Notes: generated by a model not told the origin, from the sequence alone. 64,000 nt of DNA from Neckera pumila (GCA_963969595.1 OZ018408.1:45881022-45945021), one strand, 5' to 3'; shown: positions 39,201 through 52,445, counted from the first letter of the stretch. Numbers and translations: made by a program.

Positions 39201-42200
39201 CCTTCCGGTCAGGTTACCAGTGTGAAGGCTCCCTCTCCGAGCCACCCAGCAAGATTTCACTGTAGAGTGAACTTGCCAATCACCGCAGAGACAAAGTTCA
39301 AATCCTTGTCCACAATAAAATAGAGACTTGCACGCTCTGAAATTTGGTGTGATTATCAGATGTCATGTTAAGATTCTCCTTCAAGCAACAGAATGCAAAA
39401 TGGTTTCTTCCTACTAATTTTATTGCAATTTAAAGGCAATGAGGCTGGAATTTAGTTATCAATTCCTTCCAGCCCTTTACTGCACAGTGTGCGGTCAATG
39501 TGTGATGCCCCGAAATCTGATCCCATCGCGTTCTATTTCTTTCTCAATAATGTCTGGATGAACTTTCCGTTGCTGGAGGATATTTCAGGTAAGGACGGAC
39601 GACTAGATGATTAGGGTTTTTAAGGTGGCGGCTTTGCATGTGAGGTTTCGCTGTATGTTCTTTCAAGCTCACCGGCCTCGTTGTAAGCTCTTCCGCTGCT
39701 GATCATGGTGAGTTTCCGTTTCCGTTTCGTAGAAGCTCCTGCTCTTTCACTTCTTCTTTCTCTGGCGTTTTTTGGAGAGTTTTTGGTGTGATTTAGTGAT
39801 TCAGGTTTTTGGATTCCAGTGTGAAGAAGAAAGAGCCTTGTGATTTGGAAGTATCTCTATATTGTCGTGTGTTCTAGTTGTGATTAGTTGAAGAGTGAGC
39901 TGCTGTCGTTTGCAATGTTCGAGCACTGACTATTGGTACTGAGCATTGACCTTTTATAATTCTCTCTCAGGCTCAGGGATTGAAGAAGCTGATTTGAAGA
40001 GGCTCAGTGCCCCCAGGTATTGGATGCTTGACAAGTTGGGCGGTGCCTTTGTCTGTTCAATCTTTGACCTAATTTTTGTGCAATTTTTGTGCTGTCCATT
40101 GTTCAATCGAATAACAACCGCAGAAGGGTATTCTACATCGAGTGTAGTTTTTTGTTTTTTTTCCCATACGGCACAAAATGGTATAACATTTCCTTCTAGA
40201 TGCTGTGAAGTGACTTTGCATTTCCTTTTTGTCAGCCATAAGTCTGCGTTTGTATTTCTGCGATTGGTTTAAGACAAGAATATTCTACACTGCCGTACTT
40301 TAGCGTTTATATATTCTCCTAAGCATTGGACGTTCCAATGGTGCACACTATCCAATAGATCTTGTAAGTGTAGAACAAATCTAGGGTTGAGTTATGAGTT
40401 TTCTTTGAATCAAAAAACCTTGCTATCATAGTGGGTATGGTTTGTCTATGTTCACAGTTGTGTTATGATTATTGTGGTATATTTTGGTTAGTTGAGCTAT
40501 AGTTGACCTTGTCGTGTAGGATAGGGTTATAGATGCTAGTATGGACAATTGGTCTTGTTTGAATTTTGTTTTGGGTTGTTTTGTAAATTGATTTGGTGCA
40601 TGATTCGGGGTTTGAAGAATGGTTTGGGATTTTAAATGGAAGTGGACTATTGGATATGTAAGGACCCATTGAAAGAGAGTGGTGTTTGACGTGTTGTTTG
40701 AATTCTATTGAGAGTATGCCAAACTTTCCTTGCTTGTATTGAAGGTTTTGAGCATGTAAGTGAGGTGATGATTTGAATGGCTCTCTTGCTTTAATATAGT
40801 TTCCAAGTCCAAAAGTTTTGTTCATTTGGTGTCCAACATGCAATAATGCATTGGACCCCTTCTCTTATTTCCTAAGATCTAAGGTTGAAATAAAGATCAT
40901 TTAGTAATGGGAACCATGTCCTATGATTTTTTGATTGCACTTAGGATAAATTTCATTGTTCATAATATGCACATTTTTTTTTATGTTTATATTGGTTTCA
41001 ATTTAGGTACAGTTTTATACAGTTGTACTCACATTTGTGTTCTCTCTTTGTTATCAGGACCTTCATTGCTACCAATCGCAACTTGGTGAAAGCAATAGCT
41101 GTGAGTATGCTTTGAGCAATCATTTCTAGATGTGGATGGTGCAATTTCTTTTAACCTAGTTTGCATATGAGATTGTGGAAACCACTATCGTAGAAGAATT
41201 TCATAATGACTTACTGCTCGTATTTTGTGAATCTTTTATATCTTGATTGGACAATATTAGAGTAATGAGTAAGCAATGTCTTTGCTCTTGTGGACTAAAG
41301 GACTTCTAAGAGGAAATGGCTTGTTTTGAGACCATTGAACCAAAAGTATTGTCTTGTTGCTTTGGGGGGATCACTTAAATGTTTTACCAAACGTGCGGCA
41401 TAATATAGGGAGGCATTAATTCATAGTGGTAAAAATTTGAAAAAAAGTTTTGAGGTAATATAGAGAATAGAATTAAGGTATACTCAATTATAAGTAAGAT
41501 AGACGTATAATAGTACTTCATATTTGTAAGTTTTTTTTTGAAGATAACCTCAAAGATATGTACCCTATGAATTTATTGTAGGTAGGATCAATTTGTAGGA
41601 TTGTTGACCTATTGGGTTGGATGAAAAAGTGTGTAATGATGCAATGAAATGGATTTTCTCAGTCCTTGTGTAGCTTTATAAATTGGTCTTCTGCTCTGCA
41701 CCGATACATACACTTCGGATGCTTGGAATGTTGTTTTTTGTTTCAGTTTGGGCGTTGTGCTTGCATGCTTTGAATCTTGTTTCTTATTGTGTCACTGACT
41801 TAACTTCTCACTTCTTGAAAAATGGTCTAAATGTGGTGTCTGTGCATGCCCTCATTAGAAAAATTTTTTTTTTAATGAGTTTCTCTTATTGAATTTGCAT
41901 GTTCCGGCTTAGGATTTACTGCTTCTATTTATGGTTAGTGTCTAGTACCTAGGATATGTGGTTTACTATCATGTGTGAGTTGCGTGGCGAGGAAATCATT
42001 TTGTAGAGATTTGTAGAAACTTCAAGGTGTATGGGGTGTTATTTGCCTTAGGGTGAAGGTTTAGGGTTTGAGTTCTGGATTAAGCTTCTAGTGTGTGGGT
42101 TTATAGTAAGGGTTTATTCTTTGGAGTTTCAAACTCAGTTTTGGATATGTTGGTTTAGTGTTTGTTTCATAGTGAAGGTTCGATCTTTAGGCTCTAGGAT

Positions 42201-42274
42201 GAGACTCAAACCTTTAGCTTTAAAGCAAGTTCATAATTGGGTGTTTTTGTAGTTGGGATTTAGGGTTAAGCTTC
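36256..42274 (+). other. Higher-GC region with internal duplications, possible leader of TNL unit 2
   Basis: From about 36350 to 40300 the composition is more balanced than elsewhere, but no ORF carries a recognisable family. Two blocks are duplicated: about 36950-37210 with 37965-38235 (GTTCTACCGACAA and AGTGAGATAGAGGTGGATCAGA-type motifs), and about 37785-37870 with 38400-38475 (GATGAAGTCAT and GTGTCGC). A donor-like ATGGTGAGTTTCC occurs near 39705. Bases 40300-42270 are AT-rich. This could be 5' UTR exons and introns of the downstream receptor, but without transcripts that remains a guess. Confidence 0.35.
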
Positions 42275-45200
42275 ATGGCATCATTGAGGGAGAGACACAT
42301 CAAACTGTGGATCCTAGAGAACGAGGAGGTTGATCCAAAATTGTTTGGGAAGCTAAAAGTTGGTGATGGCAAATCCTACGCGTCCTTGAGGGAGCGGTTG
42401 GAGGCTTACAATGTGTTGGATTGGCGTTTGATTTTTGGGATGTTGAAGATCGTTGTCGAATACAAAAGAAGCTTGAATCCCTCAACGATATTTTTGAAGA
42501 TGTGCATGTAATATCCTCGGGTTGCTTCAACCCTGAACCAACAAAGCGTCAAAGAGTGGAGCCTAAAACACTTGCTAATCTGGGTCTTGTGGTGGAGTTG
42601 GAAGTAGCAATGGAGATTTCTACCGTGCCCTTAGGCTCTTTCAAGATTAGTGGCAACGGTGATAGCAATGAAGATTGTGAGGTATGTTGGAAATTGACTT
42701 TCATTCGTAAAGATGTCATGGACCAATACTAAAACCAAGCTTCTATATGAGATGTGTGGGGGTATTAGTTTGACAAGTATTTGTGGGACTTTGGACTATT
42801 TTATCTTCATTTTTGGCCGGGGATATGATGAACAATGTGCTTGCAGGAATGCAACCAAGGTGGTGATAATCCAATAGCAAATTATTTAGAAGGTGATGCA
42901 ATGCCTAGGTGATGTCCCAAACCTCTTGAAATTTGTCTTTTGAAAGTAATGTTGGGGACGATGGCACATTTGGACCTTCATACATGCAAGCACTACTGAC
43001 CATTTTTCTTATTGTAGGTCTGATCATTTGTTTTACTTTTGAATAGTGGAGTTGTATTTTTCTATCTACATTTGTTGCTTCATATTTTTGAAAGATCTTA
43101 TGATGACATAGGTTTTCCAATGAAAGCTTGAGCAATGAAGCTACTTTGGACCCCAAACACAAGATCTTTTTAAGCCACAATGGAGCTCAAAAGGAGTTTG
43201 TGGAACACCTTTACAAGGCCTTGGAAGAACGGTGGTACCTTCCTTTTTTTGATCGCTGCCCTGAAAGCTTACCAATGGGTGAAAGATTTCTAGAGTTGAT
43301 CATTCAAGCTGCAGAGCGATGTGAAATGTTGATTGTGGTGGTCTCAAATGAGTATTTTATGTCGAAATGGCCCATGATCGAATTGAATGCTTTTGTAAAA
43401 GCTCATCAATTGAACCGCAAGGCAAAAGGTCCAAAGAATGGACCCAAGATTTTGCCTCTCTTTTATGGGCTTTCCGTGAAGGACTTGGAGAACAAGGCTA
43501 TGCAAAAGAAATGGTTTGAGAGTTGGGAGAAGTTGGCTGAGGATGATCCCAAGAAGCGAATTGTCGTGAGTGATTGGGAGCATGCCTTAGATGTTTTGAG
43601 GTCCTTCAATGGGTTGGAGTACGATAAGCAAAGGAAGGAGATTGTGGCTTACATAGATAAGATTGTGACCCATGTTTCCAAGTCCATTGATCCCAATATA
43701 AGGTGGCATGATTCACATGTCCAAGGCAAATCAAGTATTTGTAAGGTAACATCCACAAGCATCTCTAATTCTACTTCCCTTTTGATTTTTCTTCTTGTTG
43801 CTTTTGTAGTTTAGATCATGGGAGCCATGAACTTCCTTGAAATCTCATTGCTTTTATGAAAAGATTATAGTTTTATCCATTGAGTGAATTTGATCCAGTA
43901 GATGGATTTCTCTATTTTGTTGTGTTAGAGGTATTGGAATTTGAACCTTTTCTAGCATGTTGCACTGGTGGTATCTGTAGGCGATCCGTGTGAAGATTGG
44001 AAGCACTAGTGTTTCAAAGAAATGGAACATCAAAGTGGTTGGTATCCACGGAGTGGGTGGTATTGGCAAGACTACTACTTGCAAGACATTGTCAAATGAG
44101 TTGTTGAGGGAATATGAAGGTCGTGTGTGCTATGTTGAATTCCCAACTGTTCCTTCAAAAGACTCCGTTGAACTTCTTCGAAAAGTATTGGTAGATTTGA
44201 CAAGGAAAAGCAAGGAAGTGTTTCAAAATTGGGATGAAGGCAAGGTGAGATTGTTGATCTTGGTTTTGATGGCATTTACCAATTGAATTCAAATTATAGT
44301 AGAAAGTTTAATACATGGAGTCTAGTTTTGCTAGTTCCATGACTTTTATAAATAGTAGTTGGAGACTTTTGTTTCCTTTGATGTCTCTGCCTATGTGATA
44401 AGTTTTATATCAAGGTTTTGCACCATTGAAGGTTATCTCTTATGCTATGATATGTTTGAAATTGTGTATCAGATATGATGTGCTTATTGAACCTTTAGCT
44501 AATGTTCTGGATATTGAAGTTATTGTGAGTTCAATTGAGAGGGCTTACATTTTGATCTTTTAAATGTGAGCAGTGCAAAAGTGCTTTGTATATGAATCTT
44601 TCCAAGCAAAAAGTCTTTTTGGCAATCGACAATGTCTCTGATGACGATGAGTCAAAGAAGTATGTGAAGATGTTCTTGGGAGCTCCTTATCATAAAGAGA
44701 GTTTGGTGATTGTGACTGCTCGTTCAAAGATTATTCTTGAGCGCTTGGGGATAGATGAAGATGCATGTGTTGAGATGCCAGAGCTTGAAGAGGTGGACGC
44801 AATGAACTTGTTCTTGCACCATGCCACAGGTGGAAAGAAAATTGTTGAAGATGAAGATAAGGGTCACATATTGAAATGCATCCAAAGGTGTTATTTTTCC
44901 AAAGGAGTTGGACTTGGTTCCCATTACCATCCTTTGGCTTTGGAAGCTTTGGGTTTGCAATTGCATGACCATGGAGGGAACCCTTTGGAATGGGTTAAAA
45001 AATTGCCAAGGGTTCGAGCTTTTAGTTCTTTGTCAAGGACCAATCCAGTCGTTGACATTTTGAGGAGCAATTTCGACTTGCTAGAACCAAGTCAACAAAG
45101 CTTGTTTATAGATGTGGGGCTCTACGGCAAACTTTCTAAAGAGTATTTGGAAGTAGAAGGTTTGAAGTGGTTGTGTAACGTGCACAAGGAAGACAAGGAT

Positions 45201-47242
45201 GGAATTAGCTGTTTGGTATATCATTTGCATTTATCTTTTCCAAGTTTTGTGTACTATGATTTCCATTTCTAGTTTGAAGGCACTTTTGTTGTTCCACCTC
45301 TTAGTTGTAGTTGTCTTTGGTAATGATTGATATCCATACTTGTTGATTTTGCCTAAACTAATCCCCTTGGAATCATTTTGTCTTTGAGTTAAACATTTGA
45401 GATATTGAATAAGAGACGTAGGAGTTGGAAGTTCATAATGAGGCGTTTAACTTTAAAAGTAGCTTGAGTCCAAACAAATTGCACTATTAGCAGCACTATA
45501 ATTTCAAATGTACATTTAGATTGGGAATCCTTTGAAGTTATGGAACTCTTATGTAGGACATCTTTTGTCAAAGAAGGTAAATTGACTGAAATGGAGTTTG
45601 AAAACTAGAAGTTGATTCATTTGATTGGATTTTTGCTTTCCATCTTTTGTGATGGATTTAGAGGATGTTTTAGTCATGTAAGCCAAGTGTTTCCTAGTTT
45701 ATTGAACATATCAAAATGCACCTAATTTTCTTATGCAGTGTTGGGAGAATAGTATGTCTTACGGAGTTATTCATATTGGTGTTGGAATGGCAGTTGGAGA
45801 TTTTGAAACGCAAAGGCTTGGTGCAAGATGTGGATTTGAGAGGTTGCAAAATTAGAATGCACGATTTGTATTTGGAGTTTGCTAAATTGGAAGCAAAAGG
45901 ATCTTTCAACAAGTCAAGAAACTTAAGAATGCGGAAGTGGGTGTATGTGGACAATGGTGATCTCTCAGAGCTTGAAAGGACACCAGAGGGTAGCTGTTGG
46001 CCAGACTTGGTATGCGTTGTTATTGAACAACCCAATTTAGTTGCAGAGAACCGGTACCAATTGATGATCAAATTGCAAGATTGAAGGGAATCCAGTGGGA
46101 ACGTTTTTGCCATGTTGAGTTACTTTATTTGAGTGGGTGTCATTGGGGACATGGAACTTTCAATTTAGAGTGCTTGACGGGCTTAAGGGTTTTGTGTTTG
46201 CTTGACAATGTAGAGCTTGGTAGCCTTGAGGGCTTGGGAAAACTGACAAACCTCACCCAATTTGTTTTGAGGTCCTGTGAAGCGCGTCTGCATATTGTGG
46301 GGTGCCTTCCATTGTCGCTCAAGGTATTGAGCATAAGGGGGGATGTCATGTTCAAGTCGGACCTCCTTGCCCGATGCCACTTTTTGTTGGAACTAGAACT
46401 TAGGTGTGGAGAAGCGAGTTCTTTGTTGGATTTGAGCAATTGTGAGTCCCTAGAAAGTGTACATCTTGCTGAAATTTCAAATCTGCAACATTTGTCATTC
46501 CTCTCACCCTATCGGCCATCCAGACTACAATCTCTTGACATTGATGAGTGTGAGGATTTGGTTAGTATTCCGGGGCTTGATCACCTTATTAGCCTGAAGC
46601 GTTTATCGATTACGTATTGTTGGAAGTTGGAGGTGCCTGGTCTGCTTGCTCTTACCGACTTGCCTGATTTGGAATCAAGATTAGGAAGAAGAGAGAGTGA
46701 GAGGCTAGTTATGGGTGCACAGGATTCCATGCCACGCCAGCTTCAAGAGCTTCATTTGCATCAAGACATGGTGGGATTGAATCTCGATGGATTCAATCAA
46801 TTGGAAGTTTTGAACTTGAGTTTTAATGAGGAATTGATGTCCTTAGAAGGAGTGGGGGATTTGCCTGCATTGCGATGCCTTGACCTTTCACGACTGCTAC
46901 TGTCTCTTGCGGTTGCCCGACTTGAGTACTTCAACGAAGCTCGAAGACCTTGACCTTATCAGATGTCATGCACTTGAGCTTCATGAAGAAGATATTCAAA
47001 TGCTTTCAAAGTTGACTTTGTTGCAACCAGTGTGCCTTGCTGAGCATGACGGTTTTTGGTTGGACTTTCATCAACGGAAGGCTCTAATGCATTCATGCAA
47101 AGACCAGCATTGGGTTTTACAAAACGGGCTGCATTGGAAGAAGGAGCACGAATGGAAAGAGAGAGATCTGAACACACCTCCAATTACATTGAAAAGTGTG
47201 GCCCTATATGACAAGCAGCAATTCACAAGCGCACAAATTTAA
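42275..47242 (+). CDS. TIR-NBS-LRR receptor with an unrecognised N-terminal domain (TNL unit 2), frameshifted
   Basis: This is a predicted intracellular immune receptor. Exon 1 (42275-42681) encodes an unfamiliar domain (SLRERLEAYNVLDW, then FDFWDVEDRCRIQKKLESLN). Exon 2 is about 42848-42911 and exon 3 (43111-43746) is the TIR: IFLSHNGAQKEF, BB-loop PESLPMGER, and WPMIEL with the expected catalytic Glu. These three exons join in phase. Exon 4 (43981-44244) has the P-loop GVGGIGKTTT. Exon 5 (44574-45215) has kinase-2 FLAIDNV (Asn where Asp is usual), VTARSK and HPLALEALGL. The last exon (about 45739-47242) has RMHDLYLEF and about nine LRRs. Defects: frame breaks near 42425, 46050 and 46896, and an unsettled phase at the last splice junction. 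It is either a young pseudogene or has assembly indels. Confidence 0.85.
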
Positions 47243-47608
47243 AGCCTGTTAGCACACTTTGGAGCATTCTGTACAAATTGAATGGTCAAGATTTGGCAAT
47301 CACAAAGGGTTGAGCCAGTTGAAACGTAGGTTGGTGCTCATTGGCCTCTTACACGGAGTTACTGGCATCACCAACATCACGAGCTTTTGACTTAATTCAA
47401 GAAGAGTAGATGGTATGTTTTGACCAAACTTGGTTCTGGAGAGGTGGTGACACTTTTAGCAATCTACTTGCCCAGCAATCGAATTAGGTGAATTCCTTGT
47501 TTGTTTAGCAGGTGAAATTTGACAACATGATGCACGTGGAGGTTGAGGTTGTGGTATTTAGGTCGAATGTGGGTAATGATTTGTAACATTTTGGCTTCCA
47601 TATGAGCA
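47243..47608 (+). other. 3' flank of TNL unit 2
   Basis: To about 47560 it aligns with 21740-22010 behind unit 1. A splice-acceptor-like TTTAGCAG precedes GTGAAATTTGACAACATG, so it may contain a further exon, but no peptide family is recognisable. Confidence 0.4.
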
Positions 47609-50600
47609 GGAAGGAGCCGAGCATTTATTACAATCAGATTACTTCAGCAGCCAAGATTCAGAGAGATGTGGCCGCTGCTGCTGATGCTCCATGTCTGCAA
47701 CTAATGAGTAGAGGAAATTTTGATTGCTGAAAAGGACAGTGTGGCCACGGCAATGTACAAGGCTTGGAAGATGAGCCAGGAATTACAGAGAAGAAGAAGC
47801 CACTTTTGTGATTGTTTAAGAAGCATGACAAAAGCACAAGGAATTGCAGGACTTCTTGGAAAGAGAAAGCTCTTGATTGTCAACTGCCTTGATGATAGTT
47901 CAAAATGAGTGTGATGCATCATTGCAAGCTGCTTCAGAGGCACCCTCCTATGCAGTGAAGGCAAGAGAGGTTTTGTCTGAGATACTTCGTACTTACGATT
48001 CGGAGATGGCCAAGGTCCACCATTTGAGTCTGCAACTACAGGTACAACAAATCTTTTATATATAAGAATGAATTGTAAAGTCCCACCCCTACTTTAGCCT
48101 CTTGTGAACTAGTGTAATTGATCATTCAATGGAGTGTGCCCAACCTCACTAGACTAACTAGCACTCTTGCAAATTCAAATTCTCAAGGTTTGGAAGTGCA
48201 CACAAGAGCTATGTAGGGTGGAAGATGAAAATGAGTTGATTTCCAATTTTGTTTTGCATTTCCTCTTGTATCTCTTGACAATGAGTGTCTGATAGTTCAA
48301 TAGGGTATTTTATAGCGTAATAAATGAATTGCAACTCTACAAACTCAAATCTTTAATTTATTGATGAGTTGGAGTTTCACAAGACAAACTTAGTATAAGG
48401 TAGATGCAAAACCAGTTGTGGCAACACACTCCACCATTTGATCGAGCCCCATTCAAACCTCCAGATGGTGTCCATGGATGCGCTTTGCAGACCAGCCTGA
48501 TTTGAAGAACTACATTTTGAAGGTTTGTTGTTTGTCCACGGCCCAGTTGGTATTCAGTTCCTCAACATTGCATTTGAGTTGCAGCCAATCTGTCGAAAGA
48601 ATAGGTCTATGATCTCGGTGTTATTTGTTTTTTTCCTCAGTGTGTATCGATATAGCTCTTCAGCATCACAATCGTATAGTTCACCGCAGACTTTCCTTGC
48701 ATACTTCATTCACTAAAGATTCACTTCAGCATTAAGGATATATCATTTTCTTGCTGGTTTTATTTTCCTCGCAGTCGCATTGCGTAGGGACCTCCCTTAG
48801 GCCCAAAGTAGCACCAACTAGATACCTGGTCCATTAGCTAGTTCACAAACTAGCTACCTGGTCCATTAGAGTTCACAGGCTTCAGAGTTCACAAATGTAT
48901 CGTGGTTGCACTTGCAAGGCAACCAATGGGATGAAGACTTTTGGTTGTGTAGCCGATTGCTGCTACTTGGTTGTTGCGGGCAGATTTGTTACTTCAAACC
49001 ATTGGTGTTGGCACAATTGGATTCTTTGCCCAAAATTAGGTAGTTGGCAAAAATGAATGGAATTTCATTGCGAGTTCGTTAGCAAGAGTTAACGCCAATT
49101 TGCTAACCGACACAACATGGGCAGTGCAGGAACTTAGAAACTAATGCCAGTTAGCAACCTGATGTTATTTGGTTGGTTATGTTGTGCAGTTCAGTTTTCT
49201 TGGTATATGCTTTGACATCTAAACAAACAAATGTTCAAATTGTTGCAGACAGAGGAGTCCATCAGCGGCCTTGTTGCAATGGTAAAGGAGCTCCAACAGT
49301 ATTTTACTGAGGACAAGAAAAGGGGCTTAAGCCTTACACAACAAGACAATCAACGGAAGGAGCAACACTGGAATGGCGAGATAAGCCAAATCAATTAGGT
49401 GACCACTTCTTCATGGAGAGACGACTTGAGTTCTCCGGATAAACAACGGAAACAATAGTTATGTGACTATTTGACTATTTGACAATACTCCAATTTGCAG
49501 TAGAGCATGGAATGGTAAGAACGGCATTTCATTGAAAGTAAGTTTGCGTGGTTGCAGGTTGTACGAGTTGCGGAGAAGAGAGTGCTGGACGTGTGTGGGG
49601 ATTATACCGAAGTGAGGAAAAGGCTGAAGAAGTGTGAAGGAGCCCAAATGGACCTGGTGCACACCGTGGAAGAAGTGAGTACCAACACAAACGAGCTTGC
49701 CCAAACTGTCAGCAGTTGGCTTCCACGCTACGAAGCAGCTGCCCGCGTTGTCAACGACCTCTCCTGCAAAGTGAAGCGTGTGGAGGAGAAGGTGGAAGGC
49801 TTTAGTTGTGATGAGGGACTTGTCCAGCGCATCTCTTGTGTTGCCGAGACCATAGTGGAAGGCTTGAAGGAGCTCGTCTCATCCAGTGCCGCTATGGAGG
49901 ACATTGGCCAAGTGCTCCGAGACCTTCATGAGCATGTTGAGAGCAGTGACTGCGTCCACTGCCAGGTAAGTTATAAAAACCCAAAGCATAATGGTCATGC
50001 TCTGAGAAGAAACCAGTTAAGGTTGAGGATACTATTTGGGAGCATTTAACCAATATGTGTGAGTGTATTTTCACTCCATAGAGATCACTGGAAAGATCTT
50101 TTTGGGTACAAGAAACAAGTTCTCTTTGACATCAAATTTTATATCACTCAGTGTACAACTATACTTATGCAATCGTTCGAACTGGGAGATTGAAACGACA
50201 GTAGGTAACGTCCTTTCCATTCACTGGTCAGTGGCATGGACAATATTAGCCAAGCCATATTGAAGTAGCTTGCTAACTGGAGGCCTATTTAGTGTATTCG
50301 AAGAGATGAATTGCTGGTTGTAATAGGGATGAGGTCAAGTTTAATATCCCAGTGCAATGGCGTGCATTGTCCAGGCGGTTGGAGAGGTTGCAAGCCGTGT
50401 GGCACAGCTTGAATGTACCGTAGCTTGTGGATCTGGGCAGCCATTCCCTGGATTGTCTTTGAAGGTGGAGTATACGACAGTGCCGATTCCCGGAAGCAAG
50501 GAAAGGGGTCGCTCAGCCAAAGCGTGGAGGCACTGGAGAGGTATGTTTTGCCACATATTCGATAATCTCTTTCAAAGCTTTATTATTTTCAATTTTTCAC

Positions 50601-50808
50601 TTGAAACTTTCTATGACTTCGAGTCACCAGCACTATGAACGCATACCGTTCGAGAGAAGATCATGTCGAGAGTCTTCAAGTGGATGTTCTCACAAAGCGG
50701 CAGTTGATACAGGAAAATGGAGTAAATGACGGAGCACACGGGTGCTTTGGTTGGAGACCAGGAGTCAGTCAACAATTCACGCCTGCTTGGAGTGGAGAGA
50801 CGCTTTGA
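47609..50808 (+). CDS. Coiled-coil protein of unknown function, multi-exon, partly broken
   Basis: Several exon-like segments lie in series: about 47609-47700 (NQITSAAKIQRDVAAAADAP), 47704-47908 (EKDSVATAMYKAWKMSQEL), about 47888-48041 (ASEAPSYAVKAREVLSEIL), 49249-49398 (ESISGLVAMVKELQQYF), 49558-49965 (VAEKRVLDVCGDYTEVRKRL and onward), 50375-50540 (AVGEVASRVAQLEC) and about 50636-50808 (REDHVESLQVDVLTKRQLIQ). Several have GT-AG borders, and 49249, 49558 and 50375 join in phase 0. The peptides are helical with heptad-like spacing. A TAG ends the 49249 exon just before its donor, and reading frames shift within 47870-47900 and 50375-50540. I do not recognise the family. It is probably a gene adjacent to the receptor rather than its C terminus. 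Gene limits are uncertain. Confidence 0.5.
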
Positions 50809-51360
50809 GCATGTAGCATCAGCCACGTTCACCAATCTACGGTGGGTTCTTTTGTCCCTGTCCATCAACATTTCCATCCGTTTCATTCACTTGCATTAAA
50901 CCCATCCCGGAGGTATCTTACACAATCTACCTACATTGCAATTTCCAGATTTAACGTCTTTCTAAATGGTGTTAATATTGTAAGAGCTTATCATGGCTAG
51001 ATTTCTTAGAATACCTTCGGGATAACAATCTATACTATACCTAGCGACCTTCCTCCCTTTGCCTCTCAGAAATATCAAGACTTTGTCAAATAAGAACCTC
51101 TGTTGGGAACTGGACCAGGACACGAAGTGAGACCATACTATTAAGGGATCATTAAGACTCATGTCTTAAATCATATTTCTCGAAGTTGGAATCCTGGAGA
51201 CGGGTATTTCATGGTGACCCTGTCGTGGCGGGGTTTTCCGAATATAGGGAGAACGGTTTGGTATTATAGATTATGGGGGGTTGTGTTGCTGATATCGTTG
51301 GAAAGGGTTCATCTTTGACAACAATCTAATCCATTGGTTACCTTGGTTGAACTGGTTGTG
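50809..51360. other. Intergenic or intronic, no recognised content
   Basis: No protein family or repeat is visible. The sequence lies between the coiled-coil exons and the first duplicated 'KVDRVALG' exon, and may be intron. Confidence 0.35.
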
Positions 51361-51603
51361 TGCAGTCTCATGGATAGCAAGGTAGATCGTGTGGCACTGG
51401 GTATGCAATCCGCGGTAGAGGGAGCCGCCCTAGCTGAGAGTAAGTGCGGTGCTCTGGGAGCCGAGTTTGTCAAAGTGTTCCGCATGCTAATCGCCTCCAA
51501 CTCAAGCAACAGGCATCAACAGTCTATCAACAACAACTCCCTCCCTAGCACACAAAACCATCAAGCCGAGTTGCTACTATTCATGGATCGATTCTGTCTG
51601 TAA
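51361..51603 (+). CDS. Exon of unknown protein, 'KVDRVALG' copy a
   Basis: After a GTGTGCAG acceptor an open frame reads SLMDSKVDRVALGMQSAV, then AESKCGALGAEFVKVFRM, and ends MDRFCL with TAA at 51600. It has two diverged relatives in this window, at 52446 and at 23280/24957. The shared frame supports past or present coding. It may be the last exon of the coiled-coil gene. The product is unrecognised. Confidence 0.5.
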   Translation, partial: CSLMDSKVDRVALGMQSAVEGAALAESKCGALGAEFVKVFRMLIASNSSNRHQQSINNNSLPSTQNHQAELLLFMDRFCL

Positions 51604-52445
51604 GTTGCATACTCCAGAGGCTCAGCAAGCTGTTGTGCACGACCGGCCCCAACAAGCAGGTGAATCTGAGCATAAAACATTCGATCAGAAAGACGTAATG
51701 GCCGCCCAAACTCTGCAATTCGGCTTGAGGCAGGTCGACTTCATGTGAATGTGAGTCATCGATCTGAGAAGCGAGAGAACATGATTGCTGTCCAGTCGTA
51801 GCACGACGCCACCAGCGCTCACTGCAGCATCATTGATTGGCATTTTATGATGTCCAATACGACACTGCTACGTTATCCTAAGAGTGAGGGCTCAGAATCA
51901 GTCACCTGCAATATCAGAGTCTCTACAAATTGTACATTTTGTGGACATTAGTACAATATATCGACATTCCAACTCTGCAATAGTGATAAATAGTGTAAAT
52001 TTTGTACATTTCTGCACACGCATGAAGAGGATTAATAAGGGTAGTGATGCAAGAGTTGTGATGGAAATTCTTCATTGTCAGGTCAAAAAGCCATTGTGAT
52101 GGAAGGATTTCATTTAGAAGTCGCAATAGCAGTTGTACTGATTGACAGAAAAGAATCTATGTGCTCGCATTCCATAACCAGATAGAATTTGCTCTGTTTC
52201 ACCACAATGTGCTCCCCAATTTGTATACTGGGACTAGAGTCATTGTCCAAGTGCATGACTGCGAACAATAAGAATTCAATGGCAAAAAAATAAGTATCAG
52301 AAGCAGTTTTGCAACCATTGAGGTGCAAAGCCCTTTGCCTTGTTTGGGTTGGGAGTTGCAAGCCGATGAGACCAATATTCCAATTTGACAAGAGAGCCAA
52401 CTAGATTGTATGCAATAAGAGATTTTTGACTGCATTTTCCTCAAC
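51604..52445 (+). other. Duplicated non-coding segment, pair of 22.6-23.3 and 25.6-26.1 kb
   Basis: Bases 51604-51860 match the 3' region at 25.65-26.1 kb, and 51925-52190 and 52313-52440 match 22.6-22.87 and 23.15-23.27 kb. The order differs between the two loci, which suggests a local tandem duplication in unit 2 and loss in unit 1. Confidence 0.55.
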
